From: Micrasema longulum | Taxonomy: Eukaryota > Arthropoda > Insecta > Trichoptera > Brachycentridae | Length of the DNA: 64,000 nucleotides | Assembly (NCBI GenBank): GCA_022494885.1 | Contig: JAGVSM010002976.1 | Span: forward strand, 124,001-188,000 | Direction: 5' to 3' | Shown: positions 21,370-33,300 of the stretch, in pieces | Layout of the letters: every line of letters begins with the position of its first letter | Position numbering within the stretch: the first letter of the stretch is position 1 | Notes under the pieces: model-generated | Told to the model about the DNA's origin: nothing | What the model saw: the letters and a program-made list of their open reading frames with translations, nothing else | Database searches by the model: none | Made by a program: the position numbers and the translations under genes

Positions 21370-24300
21370 CTGATATTTTTTTAAATTTAAAATTAACAAA
21401 TACCTAGAAGTATACGACAAAATGACCTCTATTGTAATTTTTAAGCAATGCATATTACGTGTCATATTTTTTCAAATTTCTCTAAAAAAATGCTATTTTA
21501 ATAAATTTCCTATAACTGTTGTTTTTTATGAAGTAAAAGATCTCAAACCTTATTAATAAAACCAATTGATTCAAAGTGTAAAGGAGTATTAAATAAAAAA
21601 TAGGAAGGGTTTTTTATACGCACTTTTTAGCATACGCTTGCATTCAATCCAAAGCATTCACGCAGTAACTAGTAAGCCTTTTAAGGAGATCATCATATTG
21701 AAAGCGAAAAACAAAGTTCCATGGTAAAATACCTCCATGATAAATAAGTAATAAATTTCAAATCTACAAATGCAATCAAAGGGGGGAGCGTTCGTGTCCA
21801 ACAGCCGATCGAATGCCCTTTACACTAAATCGGTACAGCGATACATCAAAACCGTCAACTATAAGGCAAACGAACGCATAATTTCGAGGTCATAAATATG
21901 TAGCTACAGTGCCAGCGTGATGAGAAAACTGGTAACTGGTAGATACTGCAGCCAGCTGACCAAATACAGACCAAATGCTAGGAAGGAATTCAAACCTATA
22001 CTATCAGGTGTAAGGTTAATTAAACAATAGAATGTTAATCAAATTATAAATATGGATTAAGACTATTTTACACGAAAAAGCATTGGAATTATAATAAGAA
22101 AGTTCAGTTTTGATACAAACAATTTTTCCTGACGCGCGGTAATAAAAATTAGATTACAATTTAATCGTGGTACACATATCTACGTTCTAAAATGACATAG
22201 CTTCAGTATGACGTCATAGTTGAAAATAAAAGTCTCCCGACCGACTATAAAGGTACACTACCGATACCCCCCACCATCAGGTTTTTATGTAAGTACATCG
22301 GTTTATACTAACGGGTCTAGAACCCCTCGATACGTTTATATACGCATTAAAAGTGTGAAAAATTTTGTTCCACCGAGCATATATTCCTTTAATTATGATT
22401 AATTAAAAATTTTAATAGTTTTGAGGTTGGCATTTTTTTTTAAAGCATATTAAAAAATATGCAAGAGAAATAAGTAAGTTTTGAAGTCGAATTAAATTCC
22501 GACATAACTATCACTTTAATAAAACGAACGCCTAGATGTGAAAGTAATGTCGCTAGGTTCTTTCCTATTACAAATAAGAAAATCTAGGCGTCAGCCACAG
22601 ATTATATGCGTCAGAAAGTTACCACAAAAAAAAATGTTTAGTTATTATATTTTTTCCATTTGTTTTACTATCTTTCCGAGTGTATGCATCAAGACGTTAT
22701 AAGAGCCGCCTTTGTAGTCGATCGGTAGATACATACAGACGATCGTTAAGCGTACTGTTTCCAAAAGTCATGCAAAATTCATGTTCAAGCGAGCATATTT
22801 TGCTTAAAATGGGATTTATTGGAGTTTATAATCGCTTTGAAGTGAGCACTTTTTATTACAGAAGCCCATTTAAAATATAAATGAGAACTATTTTAAATGT
22901 TAATGACGTAAGGAATGCGGATTAATTGTTTGCTATCATTCCATTGGCTTGTTTAAATCATATGATGTCGATATGACTAGTAGGTAGAACATACCGAGGT
23001 AATATACAGATAGTACAGAAGTCAACTATACCGTCTCGATATATGCAAATGAAGATAGCGTTCATAATCGAGGCACTGCTGTGCTTCGCACCTCTATTAC
23101 TAATCATTACACCACTGCAGTTGGTATTAAAACCACAGTTCACCACCAAAAAAAGTTGATAACTCATTAAACTTAAATTTTTTAGTTTCATAACTTTTTA
23201 ACGAGTATTGTATGTTTACATATTATTTAATATTGTATTAATTTTCTTTAGACATCTCTAGTAAAAATATGCTGTATTTTATATTAAAAAGAAAAAAGAA
23301 ATGCTTTCTACCTCAGAACAGGTATTTACTATACCTAGTGAGAATAGACAGTGCTTACTATGTTTGGTTATATTTTAATTTTGCTTATTTTAATATTTTT
23401 TTACCTTCTTCACTGTTTTGAAAACATAATATAGTAATACTATGCTAATAATAAACGAGGGTTTTCGGCACTGAACTAAACTGAATTCTCGATAGAATTC
23501 CATTTTCAAAATTAAGATTCATTACCTCATTATTAGTTAGGTAATTATTTATATTTTCACATAAGTTATTGTCTCACCTTCTGCAGCTTGAACTTTATAA
23601 CAAGCTACCAGTACTTTATACATAAGCAATGCGGTATCGAAAAGGTTTCAGGTTCTTGTGATTTCTCACTACCTCGTAAATATGTATCTCGCTTGAGAGT
23701 AACACTTTACTTAACATTTTAGGAATGATTCATGGCTTAGGAACTGCAGCATCACAGCAGGATGTACCGAGGAATCAGTTCAGAAAAGTGGTAGGAGTTA
23801 TTTGTGTTTTTATTGAATATTATAAGCATATTGGCGTAGCTGTCAATTCTTTCAAAATTATTAGTGTTACCTTTAAGGCCGGATAAATAATTGAAGCAGG
23901 GCAAAGTCAACGGTTTTTATAAATGATTCGGATGACTAACTTGGAGAAGAAAGATATGAAGATATGAGTTATTGAAAGGTTTTCTTTTAGAAAAACTGGA
24001 AAACGGAAACTAAAGGGTTTTCTCGATACTATTCGAAAAATTAATGAAAAATTTCAATTATTTTGAACACAATATTGTAAAACATGGAAAATATGTTTTA
24101 TAATTTTGTGTTTAAAACAATCCAAAGGTTTCACGTATTTTAAATACATAATGTTTTTTGAAAGTAATCAGGTAATACTCTAATTTCAGTTAAACAGTTT
24201 TTTTTAAAACCTCTTTAATTGTCGTAATGTATAAGTAAATCTTAAATCTGCCAAAGAAAAAGTCTAAAATGTATTTTTTCTAATAAAAAAAATATTAACA

Positions 24301-24778
24301 CACTCTATAAAATATATTTTTTTTGCAAAATTAGTTTAAGAGTCCTCATCACTAGGGAAACTTATTCTAAGGAGGACAATATTATTAGTTGATTATATTT
24401 AAATATGTATTATTTTTTGTATTTATCGAATTCATATTTATTTTGTTGATGTAGGTTCCGTTATTTCTGCTACATAATTAAGGGTTTTAAATAGTAATAT
24501 AACAAAATAAGGATACTCGTGTGACTTTTACTCGTTTTGTAAATAAATATTTTTTTATGGTAATACTTTTTAATATTTTTATAATAAAGATACGTAGTAT
24601 TTTTATGTATGGCAAACTGTTAGATACATATGCTAAAAGGAAGACAAATAAAAAAAAAGAAAAACGTCACCTACTCGTATATGCCTCCCTTAAAAAAGTT
24701 TTCAAATAATTTTACATCACCAATGGTTATGATTACTCTGGATAAAATTTAAAAACATTTGTATTATTTTTATTTTAC
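21370..24778. other. No gene recognised
   Basis: AT-rich. Less AT-rich patches occur at 21780-22000 and 22680-22760 without recognisable content. A stretch at 23020-23085 (ATACCGTCTCGATATATGC) has a weak partner at 25803-25855, so it may be another low-copy repeat. No splice-framed exon was convincing. Confidence 0.4.
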
Positions 24779-24910
24779 AGCGATGCAGATGAACGAACTC
24801 ACATTATGCACTGCAAATGCGAGAACCTGCTGAACATGACACTCAGTCGGACACATATTTTTAAAAAAATCTAATGTTTTTCGGAAACCATCAACAATAC
24901 AACAAAGCGC
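24779..24910 (+). pseudogene. Short R1-like LINE fragment
   Basis: It reads SDADERTHIMHCKCENLLN, which corresponds to the STDEETPIHIICVCDALH region of the R1-like relics at 12.9 and 30.0 kb. The upstream bases happen to resemble a splice acceptor (TTTATTTTACAG), but the homology argues for a retroelement scrap. Confidence 0.45.
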
Positions 24911-25444
24911 ATCTTAAACCATAAAAACAATAAAATGTTATAGGAACAAAAACAGCCAAGTGTAAATCATAAGTTCATAATTTTACATGCTGGGTAAAGA
25001 CATTTCGCGATAAATAAAAATAGTAATTGCAACTAAAAGTTCATTATAATACCACTATGAAAATGCTAATTATTTGATTGCTAGTTCACAATACACGAAG
25101 ACTCTATAAGGAGACGGCGATCGCTCTTGGTGGTATCTTGATATTGATTTATAAGACGGAAATAATTGAAGGCGCGGACCACACATACATTTTCATATAT
25201 TTCTTGCGATACCTTGCTGGAAGGTTTTAATTTAAAGCGGAATGAATAACCATGCGAAATGATGCACAATTTAATGAAAAATGTAACATTACTCCAGCAA
25301 GCGCAAAATTACAAAGAAATAATAGCGAATTTCATTAAAACGTCAGTCATTATTCCAGGATTGGAAATTGAATATCGTCAGAAAAAAAAACATAAAGTTA
25401 GTTGCGGTCTAGTAGTTGTGTAGGGTACCAACTCTTTCAGAGAA
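24911..25444. other. No gene recognised
   Basis: AT-rich with no recognised feature. Confidence 0.45.
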
Positions 25445-25590
25445 AGGGGAATATATGTAATATGTTTAAACATCCGTATTTATTCAAAACTTCCATCTGT
25501 TTTTGTGAAGTAAAGGAGCTGAAACCTTCACTGATGTGGGTAAGATGCATCTTATTGCATTATTATACCTACTGAGCAACGCCCGAAGAC
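25445..25590 (+). repeat. Dispersed repeat family M, middle part
   Basis: It contains TTTAAACATCCG, CTTCCATCTG, AGTAAAGGAGCTGAAACCTT and CTACTGAGCAACGCC in the family order. Both ends are missing. Confidence 0.6.
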
Positions 25591-25892
25591 ATTTTTTAAT
25601 TTTCAGACTTTTTCCTAGACCAGGGTCCGTATTTACAATGGGAAGTTAATTTTTATTTTCAACTTTATCTACAAAGTAAAATTGAGTTTTCCGCATGAAA
25701 AATATAATACGTATATAATGTTTAAATTAAAGGACACCGACAAAGGGACTTAAAATTTTCACAAAATATACATATTTTTGTACATAATATTAATTTTACT
25801 TTATACCGTCTTGATATGCACCGATTAAGATGCGTTTATAATTGCCTCTCTGTAGGTTTAATCAATAATATATTGAATTTGTCCAAATGTTA

Positions 25893-26383
25893 TTAACACC
25901 TTGAGCACCGGCCGAATACACATAGAATTTACCCTGTGCCCGGCCCATTTTTGTGAAATTTCATGCTTTGTGAGGGGTTTCTTAAAAGTGCCATAAGTAT
26001 AAAAATACTGGGTTAAATCAATTGAAACTACTTATGTTTACTTCAATCAACTTTTTTTCAAGTTTTGCCAACATTAACCTTTATAAAGAGCCACATTGTT
26101 CGCACTTACACAGGTTCTTACTCCTTTTTTGTGCTTTGTATCCCGGAGCCGTGTACACACTTATATTATTTTGGTATGTATATATATTTACATATTTATA
26201 CACACACAATTCTGGGTTTTTTTATCCCAAGGGGGAGTAGGTATATTATTATTTATTTATTTAGTGATATAAATAATAGTGTACACACTTGATTATAATA
26301 ACCATGCGTTGTGTCCCGGTCCTGTGTAATCACGTAGTTTACCAGCGTTGTTGTTTACACGGCTCCGGGATACAAAGTGTTAA
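25893..26383. mobile_element. piggyBac-like MITE bounded by TTAA
   Basis: It starts TTAACACCTTGAGCACCGG and ends ACAAAGTGTTAA, so TTAA with CAC-TTTG-like ends faces inward on both sides. Inside, CTTTGTATCCCGGAGCCG (26134-26155) is perfectly inverted at 26356-26377. TTAA target use is typical of piggyBac. There is no transposase frame. Confidence 0.5.
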
Positions 26384-26404
26384 TATTAGCGTATTAAAAC
26401 AGAA

Positions 26405-26480
26405 ATGAAGAATATTCTGAGAAAGAAATATAGATGTCAAGATACTTACTGGACTAATGAACTGTCATTGGCTAGTGTAA
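26405..26480 (+). repeat. Dispersed repeat family M, fragment
   Basis: GAAATATAGATGTCAAG, then TACTGGACTAATGAACTG and TCATTGGCTAGTG, align with 19850-19905. It lies 22 bp from the preceding MITE. Confidence 0.5.
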
Positions 26481-27009
26481 TAGACTCAAAATATTGTTAA
26501 ATTAAATTTGAACATGATTTAAAAATAATAAAATATAAAAGTGCAGAAAATGTTATCTTTAGAAGGCAAGATGAAATACGTATCATTGTTAAATTTATTG
26601 ATACAATAAGCCGTCTACGGTTCGTGATCAGTTGTACAACTCAGTATTTTCTTTAATAATATCGTTGCTATAAATATCTGAATTGAAGTTATTTTATAAG
26701 TGAGCAATTGAATATTGCTCGATCACGATTTCAGCTGGATAATAAATGTATGAAATTACATTACATACATGTAAATTACGATTATTGATTTCCCCGATTG
26801 CGTACTACTTACTGACGCATTTTGAAACGTTTATTCATGAAAAAATCATAAAAATATATACAGATAAAAAACTTACAGTTGAGGTTGGACTTGCCAAATT
26901 GGAATCACGTTAACTAGTAATTACTAACGTAAAGTAATAAATAAATTATAATATATTGATAAATACGTGACTAAATAATATAAACAAGTAACTTAATTAT
27001 GTTTTTTTC
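26481..27009. other. No gene recognised
   Basis: AT-rich with no recognised feature. Confidence 0.45.
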
Positions 27010-27190
27010 AAAGATATATTTGCCTTCTTACGATTTACCTAAATATTTAATTTTGAGAGCCATTTTCAACAAGTTGTAAATAACTCACTATTAGAAAATT
27101 GAATCAAGTTGGGGTAGAGTGGGATTCGAACCACGAACCTTTGGTCCGTAAGTCCGAGACACTAGCTATAGGACCACAACCTGATATAAA
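27010..27190 (-). mobile_element. tRNA-derived SINE, family S2
   Basis: On the minus strand a tRNA-like head (box A-like TGGTCCTATAGCTAGTG, box B GGTTCGAATCC) is followed by a unique body (AACTTGATTCAATTTTC, TTATTTACAACTTGTTG) and an AT-rich tail with CATAAG-like and T-rich ends. Other copies are at 42194-42335, 42470-42620 and 50255-50432. The head does not fold into a full tRNA, so it is not a tRNA gene. Confidence 0.8.
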
Positions 27191-27499
27191 ATTCAAAACA
27201 CAAATTGATAGAAACATTATTTTTAGAATTAAAACCAAAAAAATTAATAGCGGGTATTAAAAAATATGTAAATCAAATAACATACAATGAGGGTAATTAT
27301 TTAGAAGATTTTTATTCGTTTATCAAAGTAAGGCTGAATTGAGTATTTTGTATACACCGAAAGTTTAACTGATATTTGCTTATTTATTTTTTGTTAGTTT
27401 CATGTAGATATTTTGAATAAAGTGCTATTTGTTCGAAATCGGACCATGGCCCAGAAATTTTAAATATAAGTGTTATTACAAGTCTAATTTAATTAATGT

Positions 27500-27710
27500 T
27501 AATTAGTTATATTTTGTTAAAATTAATTGTATTATTTTAAAACCTTTTATTATATTTAACATTGTTTTTTTTACAAATTTCTTTATTTTGACCCGTTTTA
27601 CATAATACAAATTGTAAATTGGTGGATTTATTACCAAATGGCAGCTTCTTCCTGATATAATAAATGTGTTATTTAGATCATTTAAGTTTTCGTATTGCTC
27701 CAAAAACTTA
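27500..27710. repeat. Retroelement tail-like repeat
   Basis: TTGGTGGATTTATTACCAAA at 27617-27636 and the following TGGCAGCTTCTTCC match 1293-1331. The surroundings are AT-rich. Confidence 0.35.
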
Positions 27711-28607
27711 TTTTTTATAAAGTATTATTGGTGTATAATTTTTAATATAATCTAGTTGAATACTAACCACCCTTAAATTATTCTTAACTATACTTGGTGA
27801 TGTTATCTTTATTTAGAGATGTTATGTTTATTTTTGTTGCATTTAAAAAAAAATCTAAATTGATTAGTTTTAAATATTTAGTTTTCAGCATTTTTTTGAC
27901 GTTTTATTATCAGTGTGCCTTTATATGAAGCAAAGTGTTGTCGTATGCAAAAAATAAAAATGTCCAAATTTATTTCTTTTATACCCCGCGGTAAGATTCA
28001 TAAATGCATCCACGGGAGTACAATTTTATGTTTTCCGTGTATTGTTTTTTATGATAAAAAATAAATATGTTTTTACAAACAATAATTTAAAATCAGTTAT
28101 TTATCCTGAAAGTGATTACTGACTGAACATTGGTTGGTTTATTTGAACATAATTAAATTATGTAAATAAAGGTAAAGGGTGTTTTATTACTTTTTAAACA
28201 AACAATATTTGCAGCGTAAAATTCTCAGTAAAATAAATAAGTGCAAATATTTTTGAGTATCCTCATTAGTCTGATGATAAGTACGATGTTGTAAAGACGA
28301 ACTCTGTGATATTCAGAACAATAAACTGTTATAATTATACATGGAATACAAAGATAAACCTTCAGAACGCCAAGTTTAAGACTATTTGCCGTCGGAATTC
28401 AGCCGTATATTTGTACATCGTCGTACGAACACCTTTAGTAGGCCTTTAGCTGTAGACAACACCTGAGCTTATTCCTATTATACGTATTGACTCACACATT
28501 CTGCATATTTGAAACATGAATATTTAAAATCTTTACGGTCAAAACGGAATGGTAAAGTTTTCAAATCCCAAAACGTTTATTAGTTTATTTTGAGTTTTTG
28601 GGTACAA
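27711..28607. other. No gene recognised
   Basis: AT-rich. No coding, RNA or repeat signal was recognised. Confidence 0.45.
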
Positions 28608-29112
28608 GACTAATTTTAAATTTATTTACTTTAATAAATTTACGCACAAAGTCCATTTTAAACATATATTATAAAGAACACAATCATAAACAGTAACTTA
28701 AAACTAGCAACGCAACAATAAAAAGAAAAAGCAAAGACATGTACGAATGTTGTACAAACATTATGAGAACCAGGTTGGTAATAAAAATAAGGATTTATTG
28801 AGTATTATAAATAAAACTTTAAAGCTAGTTTAGTAAAGTTATTTATTTTATAATCGAAAAAATTCAGATTCTGATTTTCGTTAACAGATCTGATCATTCT
28901 GAGTAGAGGTGCCTGGAAACCATAGTCGGTGTTATGATGACCGAGGAACAGAATTGCATTATTTCTGACTCTACGTGAAGGAACATTAAGAGGTATTTGT
29001 TGGAGAATAGTTGGGACATCATACAAACCATAGAGTATTTTAAAGATGCAAATTAAATCTGCATTAAATCGACGTTTTGAAAGACTTAATAGCTTAAGAA
29101 AAAGTTCCATGT
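28608..29112 (-). pseudogene. Jockey/CR1-like LINE C-terminus (family A), copy 2
   Basis: The minus strand reads MELFLKLLSLSKRRFNADLI, FKILYGLYDVPTILQQ, NVPSRRVRNNAILFLGHH and FQAPLLRMIRSVNENQN, then NFTKLALKFYL and a stop at 28805. The frame is open for 101 codons, better preserved than the copy at 13.9-14.6 kb and without its insertion. The 3' UTR to the left shares ATGTCTTTGCTTTT-type runs with that copy. It is 5'-truncated. Confidence 0.8.
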
Positions 29113-29692
29113 CAGTTTAGTTCTAGTTGTACTTTGTGATTTCTAGTTTGTAAGCATGTTTTCTTATAAACTTATATATGTAAACACTCTTTTGTCAGTA
29201 TTTAAATTTGTTTTAGCCTAGCCAGCATTTTCGTCTCCTCCCACGTCAATCTCGCGTTTCTTAGTTCCACAGAATAAAGCCAAAAGTTAACGTAAATTTA
29301 AATTAGTTTAAGTTAGAAAGAGTTAATCCAAGACCAGTAGACTAAAAATTTTCCAGTAAATGTTAGTAAATAATTGTAAATAACTGACTTTTCTGTGTTT
29401 TTCGGTTTCGAGACGTACATGGCTTTTGGTCAGAACCAAATGAGGGATTTGAAATCGAAATTGAGTGACATATAAAAGTTGTAGGTGGTTATATAAAAAT
29501 ATTAACTTCAAATTACGAAATAATATACAATAACAGTGTAAGTTACACTCTCTAAGCACAAGAACTAATATCTTTTTACTAAATTTACAGTTTTAATGAT
29601 TAACCAAATATATAAAATTAGATTGCCATAGAAACTAAGCATGTATCATTTTATGTAACTGTATTAATTAATTAAATAAAAATAAAACAAAC
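29113..29692. other. No gene recognised
   Basis: AT-rich between two LINE relics. Nothing was recognised. Confidence 0.45.
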
Positions 29693-29704
29693 ACGCTATC
29701 GATC

Positions 29705-30172
29705 TTATTCGTATTCTTAGTGGTGGGGGTCAGTGCCATGCAAGCCCCTGACGTCACTGCGGCCTGTAAAGATCTATTGTGGGGAGTCCCCGTGAATAGT
29801 TCTCGCCCTCCAATACCAGATTTATAGCCTGGCTACTGTTTGGAAGGCGAGAGTTTACATTTTGCTGAAATTCCCCCTCCAAGCCCAGATCCGTAAAGTA
29901 TCCGGCTATTAGATATGAGGTGAGCTCTTTAATATCTTTAATTATAGAGGATGAGGCTCCTTTTATAATGTAAAGCATCACATTCACATATAATGTGTAT
30001 ACGTGTTTCCTCATCTGTACTGCATAACCTACAGCCAGAAGTTTCGGAAAGGTTCATTCTAGCAAGGTGTTTGTTCAATCTGCAATGCCCTGGGCGGACT
30101 CTAGTGATAACCTTAACTTGATATCGGCTAAGCTTTATTAGGTCAAAAGCAAAACTTTGCAAGTACCCCTTT
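29705..30172 (-). pseudogene. R1-like LINE 3' end with 12-bp target duplications
   Basis: ACGCTATCGATC occurs on both sides (29693-29704 and 30173-30184). Between them the minus strand reads FAFDLIKLSRYQVKVITRV, RPGHCRLNKHLARMNLSE and CRLCSTDEETRIHIICECD. This is the Cys/His-containing C-terminus after RNase H in R1-like LINEs. Its 3' end is the same as that of the 12.6-kb relic. The insertion is a short 5'-truncated copy made by target-primed reverse transcription. Confidence 0.88.
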
Positions 30173-30257
30173 ACGCTATCGATCGGTCAAATAACTAAAA
30201 TTTAAAATCTTTTGATCAAAAAGTTTGCCGGTTTCAAAGAATTTAATATTTTAACGG

Positions 30258-30293
30258 TTTCCACGTGGAAATGGGTTTGTTTCCACATGGAAA
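30258..30293. promoter_or_regulatory. Two palindromic E-box-like sites, 22 bp apart
   Basis: TTTCCACGTGGAAA (30258-30271) is a perfect palindrome around CACGTG. TTTCCACATGGAAA (30280-30293) is the same with one change. No gene start is seen nearby, so a regulatory role is only suggested. Confidence 0.25.
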
Positions 30294-30674
30294 ATAATGC
30301 AAGTAATAATAATACCTGTGATTATTATTATGCCGGGGGTGAATAATGCATTTTGCCCTTCACACGACCCAGTAATGACAGCGATTCTCTCGGATGGCTT
30401 TTATTTTCCATTGGAATGACATCGAACTTTGACACACCGGCAATGAATAATAATTTGAATGCAAACAGATCGCAAGAGACGCATATAAATGCATTATTAA
30501 TGTACGAAATTCGTTTTGAATACTGTCGAATACGACACTGCGTTGTATCGTATTTGTGTGCAAAAACGGACCGAGGAATATTTTTAACCAACGATATTTT
30601 TCCGATTTTTTGTACAAAAGGGCTGGATTTTACCTGATTTTGTTTGATTATTACTAGTAAAAAATCGAACGTAA

Positions 30675-31198
30675 AGGGCCGTTTACATGCATACAATACG
30701 AAAGATATGATAATATTATCATATCACAGTTCCGTGAACTACCTCGACCGCGCGGGACAGAACGCTGGGACAATACAAAAATTCTGGCGAGTTTACACGT
30801 CAGCACTGCAAAAATGAATTCACGACGGCGTTTGTTACGAGCAAATTTACGAAAAACGTTATCAATTTTATACCAAGAAGTATTGGAATTGTTAAGGAAC
30901 GAACTAAATAATAAAAAAGGTTATTTTTCTGTCGCCAATTTTGGTAGAATATTTTTTGGGAGCAACACGATCACGTCAAGCAAATCGCTTTTGTCACAAT
31001 GTCCTGTCCGTACGAGTTCACACGGGGACAATACGGCCCGGCGCAATGGTGGGGGTAAGAATTGTTATGCGAAGATAGTCTACTCGTCTATCTCAGTGGC
31101 GATGTCTCGGGACATTTTTTGTCGAACAAATTGCTTTTTACACATGGATAATGGTCGAGTTCTGGGACAAAACAATATTGTATTGTCTGCGTGGCCTT
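30675..31198 (+). mobile_element. Possible PIF/Harbinger-like element with a 5' transposase-like frame
   Basis: TAA flanks both sides (30672-30674 and 31199-31201), consistent with the 3-bp TWA targets of PIF/Harbinger. The ends AGGGCCGTTTACATGC and the inverse of GCGTGGCCTT are only moderately alike, but both continue into ACAATAC. An open frame starts at 30814 (MNSRRRLLRANLRKTLSILY) and runs for 157 codons, past the right end. Its basic, leucine-rich N-terminus could be a transposase start, but no catalytic DDE region is visible. The less AT-rich composition sets it apart from its surroundings. Confidence 0.35.
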
Positions 31199-31344
31199 TA
31201 ATATATACTAACAATTTGAACATATTCTTTCTTGTATTAAAAAGAAAATCTTGGTTTAAAACTTTATTGATTTTGAACTTTTACTAACGACTAAACAACC
31301 CGGCCTTACGAAGTTATTAGGACTAACATATTACATCAGGGATG

Positions 31345-31390
31345 GAGAACATTTTAGAGATGGTAATATAGAAATCTAGGCATTTACTAT
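31345..31390 (+). repeat. Dispersed repeat family M, short fragment
   Basis: TAATATAGAAATCTAGGC and ATTTAC align with 19855-19875. It ends abruptly. Confidence 0.4.
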
Positions 31391-31670
31391 GGTATGATGA
31401 TGATGAAATTTATTATTCATTTTCATTTTTTTTTTTGTTGCTAGAATCGATTATTTAGATTATTAGTTAGGTTTGATAAGTTTTTATTGTTTATGTTATG
31501 TTAAAAACAAAATACAACAGCATAATTTTCAAATGTTAAAAAATATATGTTTACAAAAAAAAATGTTTTTTCTGAGCAAACATGAGGCCGTATTCCTACT
31601 GCTGAGTAAATAAAGTAAATTAAAGGTGGGATTTTCTTAATTAATTCATTATATTGTGAGGTACTCACAA
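31391..31670. other. No gene recognised
   Basis: AT-rich region upstream of a tRNA gene. No feature was recognised. Confidence 0.45.
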
Positions 31671-31742
31671 GCGATGGTGGTGTAATGGTTAGCATAGTTG
31701 CCTTCCAAGCAGTTGATCCGGGTTCGATTCCCGGCCGTCGCA
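31671..31742 (+). tRNA. tRNA-Gly(UCC)
   Basis: It has the same sequence as 21055-21126 over the full 72 nt: anticodon UCC, T arm GGGTTCGATTCCC, and acceptor ends GCGATGG and CCGTCGC with discriminator A. A T8 terminator follows at about 31749. It is probably transcribed by RNA polymerase III like the others. About 45 bp of the downstream flank, and a further block from 32575, match the flank of the tRNA at 21298. Confidence 0.95.
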
Positions 31743-31784
31743 CTGATATTTTTTTTATTCAAAATTAACAAATACCTAGAAGTA

Positions 31785-32575
31785 CACGACATTTTTTTAT
31801 TTTTTATTTTTTTTTTTTTTATTTTTTTTTATTTTCTTTTATTCAGGAAACATACAGTACAGTTACAAAGTTTAATATTTTACACAATTGGACTTAATTC
31901 TAATGGACCAGTGAAGTTTCCATATTAAAAAGCAATTAAATCTAATGTTAATTATGAAAGTATAAAAAAGAGAAGAAAAAAGAAAACATAAATGAAAGTT
32001 GTTTAAAAATTTAAATTTAAGTGAAAAAAAATATATATTTTAAGGTTTGTAGTTTGTAGTGAGTATTTACTAATGGAAATAATATTAAAAATGGAGAAAA
32101 CTTGTAAGAGTAATTAAGAATTAAGAATGGAAATAAAGAATGAAAAACATACTCAGATGTAAAAATAAAATAAAATAGTAATAACATTTTTTTTTAAAAA
32201 AGGAAAAACATAAAACACATATTTATTTTAAGGGATTCAAAGAAACAATGAGAAGAATCTTTAAGTGAAATATAAGACAATAAATTTAAATTTAGGTCAA
32301 TTTAAAAAACATCTTCAAAATTAATGACACATTATAGTAAGAGCAGCAATATATTGATTTTATTAACATATATAATATAAGTAATTAAAAGTAGTTTAAA
32401 AAGTATAACAAGTATAAAAACATGCCAATGGCAGCAGAGAAAAAAGAAAAAATAAAGAAGGAATAACAAGTATGGCAAGTAATCATTTAAAATTTGAAAA
32501 AGCAATATAAGGAGAAGATTTTAAACCAAGAGAAGTCGATAAAATTTCATTAAAGCGATTTTAGATTTAGACATA
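31785..32575 (-). mobile_element. Poly(T)-led retroelement insertion (family P)
   Basis: It begins with a long T-rich run (poly-A on the minus strand) and ends near 32575. Removing it rejoins two blocks that are continuous downstream of the tRNA at 21298. The sequence after the T run (TCTAATGGACCAGTGAAGTT at about 31896) recurs at 40386, and AATGGAAATAATATTAAAAA recurs at 41250. There is no recognisable protein. Possibly a short flanking duplication (GACAT) is present. Confidence 0.6.
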
Positions 32576-32865
32576 ACGATCTCTTCCGTTATTTTAAAGC
32601 AATACATATTATGTGTCTCATTTATTCAGATTCATCTTAAAAGATGATTTTACATTATTTAAAGATACATCAATTTAGACCAGTTTGTACTGAAAGAGAT
32701 CAGTTTGTATGTTCCCAAAAATTATACTAGAGTGAGATCTCATGCACCGTTTTACGCACCCAAAAGCAGTACAAATGCAAATCAGAATTAACCTACTAAT
32801 AAAGCAATTAAACTTATTTTTCTGTACATATCGGCAATTCAGCAGATACTTGTTTCCTATTGTAT

Positions 32866-33300
32866 TATTAAATTTAAATTTATTGCAACAAAGAGGAAAA
32901 ACATTATTGAGAAGGGAATATGGAAGTTAAGGCATTTACAGGGCTTATGCCTTATCATTGGCTGGTTTAAGGGGCCACTTTACACACTGTGTAACATTCA
33001 CCATTCTGTCCATGTTTAAACATCCACATTTCCTCAACTCTTCCATCTGTTGACTTTTGTGAAGCAAAGGAGCTGAAACCTTTATTATGTGGGAAAGATT
33101 CATCCGGCTGAACCAAATCACCTACTAGGCAAAGCCTCAAAATAATTTTCCAATTTTTATACTTCTTCTTTTACCGGGTAGTTAATTCAACAATGTTTGA
33201 GTAAACTCTCTGTTGCAATAAATTTAAATATGAATAACTCCCTAAGGAGGAAATCCAGCCAGTCTGCAAGCCTTTGGACATACTCAAACATTGTTGTATC
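32866..33300 (+). repeat. Dispersed repeat family M, longest copy
   Basis: The left inverted end (AATTTAAATTTATTGCAACA) is mirrored at 33205-33228 (CTCTGTTGCAATAAATTTAA). Between them is the full interior: ATTGGCTGGTTTAAG, CATTCACCATTCTG, GTGAAGCAAAGGAGCTGAAA and CACCTACTAGGC. The common tail with CTCCCTAAGGAGGAAATCC follows to about 33300. There is no open frame. Confidence 0.72.

Noticed and set aside
24768..24910. Host exon with a splice acceptor at 24779
   Set aside because: The encoded residues match the C-terminus of the R1-like LINEs in this window.
27115..27185. tRNA genes at the SINE heads (also 42550, 50350 and 63800)
   Set aside because: Boxes A and B are present, but the acceptor stems do not pair and a common SINE body follows.
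30353..30696. Overlapping open frames on both strands near 30.4-30.7 kb
   Set aside because: No motifs, biased composition, and mutually overlapping; no support for coding.
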